This document shows positions 12,793 through 32,086 of a DNA stretch of 64,000 bases, piece after piece. The notes below the pieces were generated by a model that worked only from the letters and a program-made list of their open reading frames with translations, did not search any database and had not been told where the DNA came from. The position numbers were made by a program, and so were the translations under genes. How positions within the stretch are numbered: the first letter of the stretch is position 1; each line of letters opens with the position of its first letter. Origin of the DNA: Bugula neritina (taxonomy: Eukaryota > Bryozoa > Gymnolaemata > Cheilostomatida > Bugulidae); contig OZ037772.1 in the NCBI GenBank assembly GCA_964035545.1, positions 10,371,318-10,435,317 of the forward strand, written 5' to 3'.

Positions 12793-14371
12793 TCACAACA
12801 GAATAGCTTGTGCTGCAACAACATGCATATATGACACCTGTTCTTATACTTTGTAAAGCTTAGTTTCACTGAGTCATGCATAACACTATAATCTGCATGC
12901 ATATGACTGAAAAAATACAGTTTTCTTTAATTCAGTATCTTTGCACTTTATATTTAATTAGTCTACTATCTTAATGTTGGTGGTATACTCAATTCAGGCT
13001 ATATACTGCAAAGCACAAAATAAGACTGTGATTAATTTAGCTTGTGCATGATACCATAAATGTTGTAGAACTATAGTTTGGGGTGGTGCTCCTATCACCC
13101 ACAACCTATGTTAATATCACTTTTGCTCCAGGTCCGTTGTATATTGCTTTGTTTATGTTTTCTATCATAAGCAAATATTGACTTTCCAGTTAGTTTAGAA
13201 ATATTCATGAGATTCACTGGAAATCTATTGCATGCAGAGGGACTTTATCAATTGAGTAATTATTCCCAGTAGAATAGCCCGCACATAACACAACCACTCA
13301 TTAGAAGTCATGCTCTGACATTATAGCACATGTTCTTTGCAATATAATATCTGTAATAGACAAATGTGCAGCTTATTAACTGTAATTAAAGAAAGCAGGC
13401 TAATGGCATCGCTCTCCAATTTGCATTTCATCTACAATAAGCATATTTCTTACTTTTCTCTATAAATTATATAGTTATGCAATATTTTCACTAGGATTGT
13501 CTGCCCTTGATACTGTAATAACAGATTCATATTGCAAAATTTAAACTTTAAACTTTCCAGCATTTGCCAGCATTATTATTACCTGTATCATATTATTATA
13601 GCAATAATATAATGCAATTATTACATTTAAAAAGAGAAAACTTTATTCAAAGAATTAATGCTATTATATAAAATCTGAAATGGCCTTTAGTTGTCGAGAT
13701 ATTGCTAAAGCAGTTAACATAGACAACTATCAGTGCTGATAAATTTATAATAAGTTCACAACTTAAACGAAAGTCAAAATACAAAGTTTCTTACATAATG
13801 ATTTTTTCTTCCATGATGCAGGCTTGTATCAATGGCTAATGAAATGCTAAATCTTTATGAAACAATGCCACCGCACTTGACAAAAGATACATCTTTCAGT
13901 AACGTACTTTCTAAGTTGAATACTATACTATCAGTGCTTTCTATTGTTAAGCTTCATATAACTCGAGTGTCATAAATCATCAAGCGTATTTGATTTGCTC
14001 AACTTTTGCATTTATAATTTCATAATTGAGTAACCTATGAATTGAATAGGTGTCTGACAAAAGCCATTCTACACTAAAAAGGAAAGTAGGTAGCAGAAAC
14101 CTGATAACGCGTGGCAGGCATACCTTTGAAACAATATCCTAGTGCTATAACAAGCACACAGCCTATCTTAAATTAGTCTCAATTCTGATTATATAAGCAT
14201 GACCGTTTTATTTTACCACTTTACACAGTGCCAAAAGGCACATAGCTTCATTTCTTACATTATACCTCGCTACATTATGTAAGCACTATTATAGGCTATA
14301 TAGAGATTGTATATCATTCACTGAGCTAATTGCTGATTGCATGGTTTAAGTAGGAAAGAGTAATTAGAATT

Positions 14372-14462
14372 GAATGTCCCTCATGACATCACTAATGACC
14401 CTGTGACTTAAGGAATATGCTGGTTCAATACTCTAACCAATAGACCATCATGGCTACTCATA
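14372..14462 (-). mobile_element. Fragment of a second SINE family
   Basis: Read on the minus strand, a tRNA-like head (GATGGTCTATTGGTTAGAG, an A-box-like word) is followed by a body containing CATTAGTGATGTCATGAGGG. The copy at 55496 (plus) has the matching head (AGTGGTCTAGTATATTGAA) and body (CATTAGTGATGTCAGAGAC). It differs from the main SINE family, which has AGGAAGAGCATCCAGTC after the same point. The 3' part is not recognisable. Confidence 0.4.
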
Positions 14463-16396
14463 AATCATCACCAAGTCCAATTCTTTAAAGAATAAAGTCT
14501 CCAAAGCATGCTCTTTTAGATGTGAGCAGACTGTATGAAGACCAATATCAGAAGTTGAGGGATCAGGGCCAGGATTTTGCTTTAGATAAAGTGTTGAAAA
14601 TCTTTGAAAATGTTACTTCAGCAAAAGTTAGCAATTGCTAATGCAGCAAAAAAGTAGTTTGTCTAGATTTAAGTACTTTATGATCAGCCTTGATAGTTTG
14701 TGAAACATGAGTGATAAACCACTTGCATCTGCAGATGTATTACACATTCAAGTGCAATAGCAAAAAATTTTATTAGTCAAAGTTCTTTGAGTTTTTTAGA
14801 GAACTTGGTTTGAGGCGAAAGTTGAAATTCTCACAAAAACATGACTTTTGTTGCAAAAATTCTGCTTTAGAGCACAGGCTTTTCTCAATTTCCCTATTAC
14901 CTACCTATTTCACATTATACTAATTTACAAGGAAAGTCATTATCTAGAGTCTAGATAATTATACAAGCACAGGCTGTGTTAATCAATAGAAGTAAGGATG
15001 AAATACCATGCAGAACGCATCTCATCAGAACAATATATTATTCAATACGACTGGTCACAAGAGGTAAAAGCTAAGTTGTATAAGGAGGGGGGGAGGAGGG
15101 TCTCTCAATATGTGTTATTATTACTTTTCAGTTTGCAGCTACACAAGCTTAGCTGGCTTGTAACACAATATCGCAATGAAATGAGTTGAGCAAGCACTGC
15201 TTGTGCCTAGATAAATCTCTTAGTAGCAATCAACATAATGCACTGCATTGTATGACTTCTACCTCATTCTACTAGCAACTACTCGAGATAGTCAGTCATC
15301 TCACTCTTGAATAAAATCAAAATAAAATATTATTGAATCAAATTCTGTCGCATATGCTTAATTATTGAATAAAATTATGTTGGATGTTTAATGCTATAGT
15401 ACTGGGAGGGCAGTGGGGATCATTATATAGTCAAAGAAACCTAGGATGGCTTTTTGAGATACTACAATAGCTTGTAGCTTACGTCTGACGTATCAAAATT
15501 TTAATATCATAATCTAGCCACAATTAAGAATAAAGACTTAATTAAACAATTAAGAATGAAGAGGTTTAAATATAAAACAAAGAATTAAAGTAAAGGCATA
15601 GATATAGGATAAATAAAGCAGCGTTTCTTGGAACTTAGCGCAAAAAACTATATGAACGCCCTGACATATATAAAGAACAATATTTTGACGAATCTTTATT
15701 AGCTAGAATATGGAGAAGTTTGTCTATGCTAAGAAAAAGGAAACACAGTTGAATTGCACCATAGTTCAGGTGTAAGTGGCTAGTTGTAAAAAGTCTAGGT
15801 AGAAAGTCTAATAAGTTTAGGTAGAAAGTTTAATAAGTGTAAGTAAAAAGTAGTAATTAGTGTAGGGAAATGCAAGATGGAAGTATGAATACAATGCAAT
15901 TTCAATCTCAAATCATTTGCACATAAGGCTTGCCTATACTCCGTTACTAAAAGACTTAATGGCAATTAATCACCCATGCCGAAATTATCAACTCAATAAT
16001 GCAATAATGTATACAATACACTTACCACTTCAAAGAGTCACCTAATAATCCACGTTACAATAAATCATGCAAGTTATTTTTGATATTTGATGCAACTTGG
16101 GCCTACACTATGCTGTAGTAAACCCTTGAAATGATAAAATACTTCATTGATCTGACTTTTATAAGGTTAATGCATCAACCAATGAAATATTGGAGTGATT
16201 TATATTGTCCAATGGAATGCAAGCTTTGCATTACAGACTTGTCAACCATGAAAGCAAATTTATGGTAGCTGTTTGACCAGTTTGTGACTAAGTTCCATAT
16301 ACCATTGAACTATCTATAACTCACGTCTATCGAGTAATAATAAAGATGCACTGCATGTAGTCTATTGCAGAGAATTTAACCTTTCACTATGTTGAG
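14463..16396. other. Non-coding, nothing firm
   Basis: AT-rich. A plus-strand frame beginning at 14998 (MKYHAERISSEQYIIQYDWS) could be an exon ending at GAG|GTAAAAG, but nothing else joins to it, so I do not call it. Confidence 0.35.
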
Positions 16397-16468
16397 TAGT
16401 GGCTGCGGTGGTAGTGCTGGTGGTGGCGGCAGTAGTGGTAGCGTGGTGGTGGCGGTGGCAGCGATAGT
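16397..16468. repeat. GGT/GGC-rich trinucleotide tract
   Basis: About 70 bases of imperfect (GTG/GCG)n, an isolated G-rich island in AT-rich sequence. No splice sites or longer open frame accompany it. Confidence 0.6.
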
Positions 16469-17050
16469 ATTATAATATATAATAAATGCATATTTATGAG
16501 TCTAGTAAGAAAACAATTGACTGGATAAACAACACATTTTAAACTAAACAATTACAATGTAATTATATTCACACATCTTCATTATACAAACAACAAATAA
16601 AGTGTCAATATTATTTCTTTAGAGAAGATAAATCAAAATTTACTTTACTATTCTATTTTTATGTTGTGGATTATAGCAAAACTAGATTAAAAAGTAAAAA
16701 ACATAAGATAAGATTATAACTTATATATATATGTTCCATTCTGTGGAAATGAAAATAGATAAATAAATAAATGTGATCGCTCAATATAAAAAAATATAGT
16801 TGATAAATAAATAATCACAATAATCAAACATCACAAATTAACATTGAAAAACACTTTTAATAAAATTTTCAATTTCCCAAAAAAATTACATGCATGCAAT
16901 ATAAATTGAAGTATAACTGCAAAGATTACAAACTGTTTTCGCATTGAATATAGTTGCACGAATTCTTTGCTAATGCTTTCTTTGCCAAGTCATGGCTATA
17001 TATTCACAACACGATATACATGTAACATTTCTCAAAGCCTGTTGTGTCTG

Positions 17051-22262
<5,212 letters not shown>

Positions 22263-22539
22263 TCTATAAAACAGCATATAGATCTGGCAATGTCTCAAGA
22301 GTAGTATACATGGATGAGGAGAGCAGTTAAAACTGAGACCGCATGAAGCGGAACTTTTTGTCTCAGATAGTTATGCAATTCTTGTAAGTTTCTAGTTTGG
22401 GAGTTATCTGCTATACACATAGTATGTTCTCAGCTGGAGCAAAACTAGAGAGAGACCAGTTGTACTCACTAATAGTTTAACTGCTCTGTTATAAATTTTT
22501 TTAAGGTCTCACTCCTTATTTTCAGTAAATTTGTTTATT

Positions 22540-23335
<796 letters not shown>

Positions 23336-23746
23336 TTATACTTCTTTCACTGTTTTAAAGATATGATCTTACTGCTCTGATAGCGAAAACTTTTCACTAG
23401 TGTAAGCCAGCTGATACTCTAACAGTAATAAAAGCGAGTGGTCATTGTTTCTCTTTCTATACTGCTTACGTAACAAATGAATAAGTTCATTGTAAACAAA
23501 ATGCGTAAGGAACAAAAGGTATAAGAGATGAATACAGCAAAAAACTAAGTAATCTAAGCAACGAAATAACAAAACCTGTGAAAGAAATAAGGAACTATAA
23601 TTGATAACTTGTATTTGGTTTTATATTACATACTAGGGTTAGTCAGTACAAACAGCCTTGGCTGAGTTGTGAATAAAACAATTTAGGATAAATATATGTT
23701 ACTAGTTTAAAACTAATAATGAGCAACTATTTGACTACAGGGAAAG

Positions 23747-23962
23747 GGAGCAGCTGTGGTCTAAGAGTTAGAGTTTTTGCCTAGTCTGCACGAAGTCATG
23801 GGTTTGAGCCCGACAAAGGCCATTAGTGATGTTAGGAAGAGCATTCAGTCATAATTACTTAACTGTGCCCTATCTGAATAGGTCCTTAGCCTGCTTTAAC
23901 AACAAAACTCTTTCCATCTAGGTTTTCTTACAAGGATGGTGACTATAAACTTGTGTGAGTTT
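23747..23962 (+). mobile_element. tRNA-derived SINE, copy 3
   Basis: Near full-length: GCAGCTGTGGTCTAAGAGTT head, GGGTTTGAGCCC B-box-like word, GATGTTAGGAAGAGCATTCA core, ACAAGGATGGTGACTATAAA tail. Intergenic. Confidence 0.8.
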
Positions 23963-25280
23963 TATTTGCCTATAAAAGGAAGTTTATATAAGAACTAGCT
24001 TTATGAGCTATAAAACTAAATATAAGTTGTTCAACTTCAACTCCTGTTTTCATTTTGAATATTCTTTATAATTGTATAATTAAGATCAATGATTCATTAT
24101 CTATAAACCTCATTAAGTTGTTAACCTGAAATCTACATTTTTATTATAAATATTGCATATAATTGTAAAGTTATAATCAATATACTTCATCTCTGCATAT
24201 AAATTATAGTCTATAGCATATGCTACAAACTATAGCCATAGTAAATACTATGATTATGAGTATATATGCAAAATACGCGCAATAACTAGTATACTATAGT
24301 TACTATAGCATACACATCCATAAGATATACTGATGCAAGGGTAATTTCAAGCTTTCTTTCGCCGCACTCCAAGAATGAATTTTTTTATTATTACGGAATC
24401 ACTAGCCTGACTTAATTCCTTCATAGTTTAATGTTCAGTTTAATATGATGCAACCATATAGAAGCATACAAGTAAAGATGAATCCTTCAAAAGTGTTTCA
24501 TAAATTTGCTTATAAACAGTGTACCTGCTTCAGCCTGCATGCTTCAGTGGAACAAATGATTTTTATAGCTATTTCGTGCATCTTAAAGTACTATAAGGGT
24601 TTGAAAATGCTTATTTATTAAATTGTTTAAAAAATTGAGATATTTATAACATATTTAAAGCGTCATCTCATGTGGTATAGAAAAAATATATAGCGAATTG
24701 GCCATAAAATAATTGGTTTTGTTTCGCAGAATTTCTGTTCATCTACAAATATTCAAAACTATCTTATATGTCACTGCTAACCATTTTCTATAATTATTGT
24801 ATAGACTATACAATTAAATTATATTCTTGTTTCTCCAATATATGTCCTTATATATATAAAACTAATTTGTAATTAAATGACTACTATATAAAGGCCATAA
24901 CAAGACTATGAATAGCAATAAATCAGTAGAATTTGAACTATAAGTTCAATTTTATTAACTGATGCAGACATCAAAATACTTATCAAAGTACAATACCTCA
25001 GTATTATTTTATTCAAAGGTTGACAAATATTCCGGCAATACACATATTTCTTAAAATTAGGAAAACATTTAAAAACACTCAGAATCAACTTTACTAATCA
25101 AAACAACACCTGGACGCACAAAACGGATTATAATGCTCATGAAAGTATATATATGCTAACACTTAAAAACTGATTCTGATCTAATAAAATTACAAAATAC
25201 TGATATGAAATAAATATACTTGCCTCTTTATAGCAACTATCTTACAACAGCAATATATGGAAATTTAAAGCTTTAAAATA
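23963..25280. other. Non-coding spacer between TRIM and lectin gene A
   Basis: AT-rich; no exon, RNA or recognised repeat. Confidence 0.4.
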
Positions 25281-27868
25281 TTACACTCCAAACACCTCTA
25301 CTTCGTATATATTCACATATGTTTTAGCATTGAACAGAATCTGAACAAAACGACCTCTGATTGGTTGTTTACAAGTAACCAGGGTGTAGTATTGGTTAAG
25401 AACTCCATCATGATAGTAACACAGGACTTCAGGGTTTGTTCCAGTAAATTCTATTTCTTTTTCTGTCATAGCCACTGTAACCTCTGCATTTATTGCTCTA
25501 TCCCAGCGCACTAAATAAATACATATCTCTTAAGTTTTTCCAGAAATGCATATTGAAGCAAAAAAATTATTATAGCTATTATAGCTATTAGCTAATAGCA
25601 ATTTATAAGTTGTTGCCAAAAAAATTATAAAAGTTAAATTTGATTTTGTAAAAGTCAAATGTAAATCAACAGTGTGGTACCATGATACTCGTGTTAAAAA
25701 TATACAGCAAAAATTGCTTGGAAAACATGAAAAGTTGTTTATAGAATATCAGCTGCTTGCTACTTACCCTCAGCTCTGTTGAGGATGTTGACAGCCCAGA
25801 CACAGTAAACATCAACCAGATCCACCCTCCACCAGGGTCTGTGTTCTGAGAGACTGTGAGCCAAGGATGCTCTAAGTGTGTTACTTATATAAATGCCGTC
25901 CACTGCTTTATCAGGGCCAAACGAGTATTTAGCGCCTTGTGGATCGTATTGACTGGAAAGCTTAGCAGGTTTACCTATATCAGATAATTGCAAATAGGTT
26001 TAGTCAATTTCAAAAGGTATTTTATATTATAATGGTTTATGCTGCCACACTAAGAGGTTAAAGCACTAAGCTTAGTAAACACAAAGTCGTGGGTTTTACC
26101 CCCAGTAAAGGCCATTGGCTATGTTAAAAAGAACATCCAGTCATAATTGTTCCTGTGGCCACATCTGAATAATAAGCCATTTCTAGTGCTTGAATAAACT
26201 TTTGAGTCATTACTCTTTTGGAATATGAAGGAGTATTGTAATGATTGTGTAAGGAGTTATCTGTACGTATTGAAAGGACAACTCTTCTGCTACTGCTCTA
26301 TTATTATAAAGTGTAGCGTCTCTCCTATACTCGGCCTGACAGTACTTTCTACGCTATTGACTACGTTGTAAACAAAGGCAGGACTAGTTAATTAGAGCTA
26401 AAAGCTAGCGCGCTTGGATAAAGCTTGCAGTCAGGCAGTAGATTAGCTATTGTTCAGCTCTGTCTGAAATTATTTACCGAGTTTATAGTTGATATATAAT
26501 TTTACTTGTATTAAATAAACGAATAAGAATTTACTTTAACTTGGCAGCATTACATAACTTTAAATACCCAGCAGTTAGTTTCACAACAATACATAGGTAT
26601 TGCAAATGCAATCATAATAATTATGTTAAATAGTTCTACAGAGTTCTGACTTATTTTCCGTTTTTGTTTATGTTTACTTCTTAAGGTCAGTATTTACACT
26701 AAATTTCGCAACAGTTTTTCAAATTTGCATTATGTAACAAATTAATCAATCACCCAATCAATCACTCAATCAATTATAGCCAATCTTAAACAAAATCTTT
26801 TACTCAAGGGGTTCTCACAGGGAGAATAACTGTAAAATTGTGTAATTTTGTAGCTGCATCTATAACACAATCTAATGCATAAGTAAATTTAGGAATTATA
26901 TAACAAATTATTTATATTATATAGTAATTATATTGTCACAGAAATATCTTTACCTCTTGCTAGCAGCTTATCTGGCTGCACGTTAGCTCTCTGGGAAATC
27001 TGAATAGAATAGTCAGATTTTGATCCTTTCCACTCGGTAAACAGATGGGGATTTACACATTCCTTCAGGAAACATCTTTTCTCTATGACATCATAAACCA
27101 TTCCCAGACATTTCTTGTCTTCTGTACATTTCAGCAGACAGATTTCAGCCACTGGACTGAACATTGCCTTACCTGTCATATGATCTGTGACTGACATGTT
27201 CTCTGGTACACTGTATCTTCTGAATCTATCAATACGACTGGTGCATTGGCAATCAACGGGTGCTAACAGGTGCACTACAACTACAAAATAGGATAATTCA
27301 ATTTACATGTGTAAAAAGTTCTCCTGAAAAAAAATTACCATAAAAATAATCATTTTTATTGTACTTTAGTGCCGGCTAGTGTAATGAACCATTACTTAAA
27401 TCTAATCTGCTTTACTTATAACTAACTTGAAAGTTTTCCTAAAAATGGCTTCATTTACTGTAACTATACATTGAATTATGTACATTCCATAGTTTCTAAA
27501 ACGCAGTCCATCCTTAGAGTATGCATGTTTTTACATACTATTAATTTATTGAAATTTCTGCACTAAAAGTTGCTAAAACTTTTACACATTTATATTCAAA
27601 TTGTTGCACTTGCTATATAGTATTATCAGCAAACCTTTTTAACAATAATAATAATATAAGGCGTGTATAACGATCACTGGTTAGCCTGGCTAGAATAATT
27701 AAAAGATAGCTAATGTTTGCATTCATTAAAACACAATATTTAATTGAACTTAGCTTTTTAGCTGGCAATCATTAATATTTTAGGCAATGATATAACATTA
27801 AATATAAATTAGAGTAACATATGTGAATTTATACCTGTAAACCAAATCAAAGCAGATGGAATATTCAT
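25281..27868 (-). CDS. Secreted PAN + F-type lectin protein (gene A)
   Basis: Four coding exons, 27868-27835, 27280-26954, 25974-25768 and 25510-25281, all joined in phase 1, give 265 aa. Exon 1 (MNIPSALIWFT) plus the start of exon 2 (VVVHLLAPVDCQC) forms a signal peptide. Exon 2 encodes a PAN/apple-like domain with the CLLKC, KKCLGMVYD and KRCFLKEC cysteines and an NMS glycosylation sequon. Exons 3-4 encode an F-type lectin (F5/8C fold) domain: [28 protein letters not shown], then [12 protein letters not shown] and EVEVFG. The fucose motif reads H-X26-R-A-E-V-R-W-D-R, with Glu at the usual Asp and no Cys-Cys pair. Likely role: extracellular glycan binding. Intron 2 holds a SINE and an LTR-like sequence. 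Confidence 0.85.
26039..26215 (+). mobile_element. tRNA-derived SINE, copy 4 (3' part displaced)
   Basis: Head TAAGAGGTTAAAG, GGCCATTGGCTATGTTAAAA and AGAACATCCAGTCATAATTG blocks are present. The usual tail (AAGGGGTTCTCACAGGGAGA) is found only at about 26797-26845, on the far side of the LTR-like segment 26237-26554, so this copy looks split by later insertion. Lies in gene A intron 2. Confidence 0.65.
26237..26554 (+). mobile_element. Solo-LTR-like sequence in gene A intron 2
   Basis: 318 bases begin TGTAATG and end CATTACA, perfect 7-base inverted ends of the TG...CA type. Inside are a TATA-like TTATAAAG (about 26303) and an AAATAAACG polyadenylation-like signal (about 26514), in the order expected of an LTR. 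I see no clear target-site duplication and no internal retrotransposon coding sequence. Confidence 0.5.
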
Positions 27869-28010
27869 ATTCAAAAAACTGCTGAGAGAAAAAGAACAAC
27901 CAACAGGACTGCTGTCAGGGTACATCTAAAGTGACCATGCAGTAATAGTTATCTATAGCAACATTAGAATATAATATTATTGATTACCTTAAGTTGGTAA
28001 ATATAAAATA

Positions 28011-28609
<599 letters not shown>

Positions 28610-29405
28610 GTAAAACAATCCATATTACACAAAGCTACCTCACTTCAGCACTAGAGATCTGCGGTTTATTTCTTTCTATATGAAATAAATTGCCAAATGT
28701 ATTTACAAAGCTGTTGGTGAGGTTTTATTATCTCCAGTGTGACATGCCTGTTTAATTTCAACAGATAAAATATTTGTGTCTGTATCAAAATTTTTGATTG
28801 TGCTGCATGTACAGTTATAGTATTGTATGTTGATGACGAAATAAATTTTTCATAATATCCGCTTTTAAAATAATAAGCTAACAAATGTGGTGCAGAGGTT
28901 AAGTCTTAGTCCTTTATAGTGTAAAAGGTAACAAATTGACCACTTGCAAATTGGAATGCAGCTATTTTATTTACGCGGCAAAAGAGTTGTAGCTTTTACA
29001 ATAAGTAGAAACTGCATGGGTCATTTTAATTGCTCAATTTAGAGCCCGTGCACTGTAAATATCTAGCTTTTTGCTATTTTTTACAATCTAGCTGGTAATA
29101 AACATGGGTGTTTGCCCAAACAATTTGAAGATGAAAACTAATCCACTAATAATTGCTAAATAAGTAGACATCAAAAGAATGAAAAAAATCTACCCTTAAA
29201 ACAAGGTTTGCATAAACAATTGACAGATGAACTTTAATATGGTAATCATAAAATACCAATTAACATTAATGCTTATAGTTATACTTGAGTTGCAAGAAAC
29301 GTTGATATAAAAGCCACTACAACATTGTACTCAAATGAATAATCTTTAATTAGCATTGCAGTTTCAACAACATAAAATTTATGTGAAATCAATGCAGTTG
29401 AATTA

Positions 29406-31732
29406 TCAAATTCCATAAACCTCAACTTCATATATATTTAAATTTGCTGTAACATTAAGCAGAATCTGAACAAAGCGACCTCTGATTGGTTGTTTACAAG
29501 TAGCCAGGGTGTAGTATTGGTTAAGAACTCCATCATGGTAGTAGCACAGGATTTCAGGGTTTGTTCCAGTAAATTCTATTTCCTTTTCTGCCATAGCTAC
29601 TGTAACTTCAGCATTTGATGTTCTTTCCCAATATTCTAAAGAGTTAAAATAATAAATTAAAAAAAACTCATTTATTTTTATAAAATAGACAAATATTTTT
29701 AGACTAATAACTAAAATTACAAAATTAAATTTATAATTTATTAAATTTGAAGATTGTTTGTATTAATCTTCTTGCAAACAAAATTACTGATAATACACTA
29801 CGACTGATATGCTTTATAATGCATACTATATAAAATGTGGGATTTTATTCTCTGAAGAAATCTATTATATAATTTTAGTAAAAGCCAACTTTGCTTTCCC
29901 ACAGTTTAAACATATAAATTTATTGAAAAATCATAAGATAAGAAGCAGTGTTTGATTAGTGTTCAAGTGACAATATAATTTAAATTACTATAAAATGATT
30001 GATGATCAACTCAAAATATGGGAACCATTCATTTTTTATAACGTCTTTAATAGTAATGAGCCTTTTCAAAGTTAAAGGAGTTGAATGAAAATAAAAAATA
30101 TATATAGCAAATGCATTTAGAATTAAAAACAGTAGATGCCAATTTTTTATTCAGTAAAAATCAAGAATGCTGCTTAACCTTGTTTGTGTAAAAACAACTT
30201 TATGAAACAACCTCACAACAAAAGTCTTTATAAAGATCTACAAGTATTCATTAAGAAGTTGCTACTTACTTGTTGCTCTGTTGAGAATGTTAACAGCCCA
30301 GACACAGTAAACATCAACCAGATCCACCCTCCACCAGGGTCTGTGTTCTTTCTCACTGTGTGCCATAGATCCATAATAACCTGCACCATCAATGTAAATG
30401 CCATCCACTGCTTTTTGAGCTTCATAAGAATAGCCAGAGTCATAGGCGTCAACGTACTCACTTGAAAGCTTTGAGGGTTTCCCTAAAAAAGAATACTTAA
30501 AAATTATTTTATGAAAAATATTTTTCAGTTGAAACTTGGTGTGAAATATGCAAATATTAAAATCAACGGATAATTAAAATAGCACTTTTATTATACTGAG
30601 TTAGAGAAATGTTTCATTGAACTAAATTTTTTTATTTTATATTTTTTAACCATGGCTTGGAATTATATACTATGATTTGTATACTCTGAAGTAATCTTGA
30701 TGTTTTAAAAAATTTTTACCTCTTGCTAGCAGCATATCTGGCTGCACGTTGGCTCTCTGGGAAATCTGAATAGAATAGTCAGATTTCGATCCTTTCCACT
30801 CGGTAAACAGATGGGGATTCACACATTCCTTCAGGAAACATCTTTTCTCTATGACATCATAAACCATCCCCAGACATTTCTTGTCTTCTGTACATTTCAG
30901 CAGACATATTTCAGCCACTTGACTGAACATTGATTCACCTGTCATATGATCTGTAACTGACATGTTCTCTGGTACACTGTATTTTCTGAATCTGTCAATT
31001 ATGCGGCTGGTACATTGGCTTGTGACAGGTGCTAGCAGGTGCACTACAACTACAAATTAAAATGAATCAACTTACTCATGTGATGGGTAATTAATATAGA
31101 AGCTAGTACCAGATACCAAATAGTTTCATTGCACTTATAACTACTGGTTATAGAAAATGGACTGAAAAATGATTGCCCCCCTCCCTCCCCCCCCCCCCCC
31201 CCCCCGATTGGACTTGAACCCGAGTCCTCTGGCTTGTAAGCAAGTGTGCTACCATTACACCACGGGGACCACTGGGTACACTCATCACTACATGGGCCAT
31301 AGGACATATACCTACTTTTTTATTAATAACTTCCTTGAAATGTTTTCTAAATAGTAAGAAAGCCATATAATATACATAGCATGATTTTTTTTACATTCTA
31401 AAATTTTATTAATTAATTGCTGCTAAAAATTAATTTTTTACTCATTTATCAAAGTTGTTGTAAGTATACAATTTTATATAATTAGCAAACTTGTGGTAAT
31501 TATACACTAAGTATGAATATTGCTGATCAGTTAGACAAGAAAGAAATTTATGTTTATGTTCACCTAACACAATAATACTAAACTTTTTTTTAATTAGTAA
31601 TCGATTAACATTTTTAGGTTTTAATCGGATAGAAAACATAAATTAATTAATACAATCAGAATAAACTCAACAGACAGTAACATATGAATACTATATACCT
31701 GTAAGCCAAATCACAGCGGATGGGCTATTCAT
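29406..31732 (-). CDS. Secreted PAN + F-type lectin protein (gene B)
   Basis: Exons 31732-31699, 31049-30720, 30482-30270 and 29635-29406 (all phase 1) give 268 aa. The signal peptide begins MNSPSAVIWLT. The PAN domain has one extra Ile (SRIIDRF) relative to gene A and reads GESMFSQVAE. The lectin domain has the longer loop DAYDSGYSYEAQKAVDGIYI and ends EVEVYGI. Binding-site region: MAHSEKEHRPWW, H-X26-R-A-T-K-Y-W-E-R, so Thr replaces the usual Asp. The lectin half and 3' flank closely match gene C, while the PAN half matches gene D. Intron 1 contains a tRNA-like sequence and a poly-C run. Confidence 0.85.
31176..31205. repeat. Poly-C/G tract
   Basis: About 30 bases of C on the plus strand with three T interruptions, i.e. 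a G-run on the gene B sense strand, directly beyond the 3' end of a tRNA-like sequence. It has G-quadruplex potential. Confidence 0.9.
31203..31273 (-). pseudogene. tRNA-like pseudogene, resembling tRNA-Val(UAC)
   Basis: Minus strand: GTCCCCGTGGTGTAATGGTA (acceptor start and D arm, GTG/CAC pairing), CTTGC-TTACAA-GCCAG (an anticodon arm one base short in the loop, one mismatch), then CTCGGGTTCAAGTCC (B-box-like T arm with poor pairing). Anticodon UAC is my reading if one loop base was lost. Damaged arms and the adjacent G-run argue for a tRNA-derived repeat rather than a functional tRNA. Confidence 0.45.
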
Positions 31733-31850
31733 ATTTAAAACACTGCTGACAGAAAAAGAACAACCAAACAGATCTGCTTAAAATGAACAGCTATATAATT
31801 ACCCAGCAACATAAAAATATAAAGTTATTGATTAGTTGGTCAGAATAAAG

Positions 31851-32020
31851 TAAAATCAGTTGATTGTTTCTGCATTGCAGAGTTTGTTAAACTTATTCAA
31901 TATACAAGTAATCTGTGGGTCCATTTGATGACTATATTAGAAAATTGATTGCAAGCCGCAAATTATTAAATTCAGTTGAAACTAATTTAAAATTTAATTT
32001 GAAAATATTGATTCTGTGAA

Positions 32021-32022
<2 letters not shown>
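31851..32022 (-). repeat. 5'-flank repeat upstream of gene B
   Basis: One copy of the unit seen twice upstream of gene A: GTTGATTGTTTCTGCATTGC, TGTGGGTCC, AGAAAATTGATTGCAAGC and ACTAATTTAAAATTTAATTT, followed immediately by a TA run. Confidence 0.7.

Positions 32023-32084
<62 letters not shown>
32023..32084. repeat. (TA)n microsatellite upstream of gene B
   Basis: About 60 bases of pure TA at the same place relative to the 5'-flank repeat as the TA tract of gene A. Confidence 0.95.

Positions 32085-32086
<2 letters not shown>

Noticed and set aside
13821-13973. Plus-strand 50-codon frame after an acceptor-like GATGCAG (MANEMLNLYETMPPHL)
   Set aside because: Looks protein-like but has no partner exon or donor; length is expected by chance.
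14998-15189. Plus-strand frame MKYHAERISSEQ...
   Set aside because: Possible donor after codon 22, but no partner exon and the rest is low complexity.
23369-23572. 67-aa minus-strand frame (MLFRCLDYLVFCC)
   Set aside because: No homology recognised, no splice partners, hydrophobic AT-driven composition.
31203-31273. Functional tRNA-Val gene
   Set aside because: Anticodon loop one base short, anticodon-stem mismatch and poorly paired T arm.
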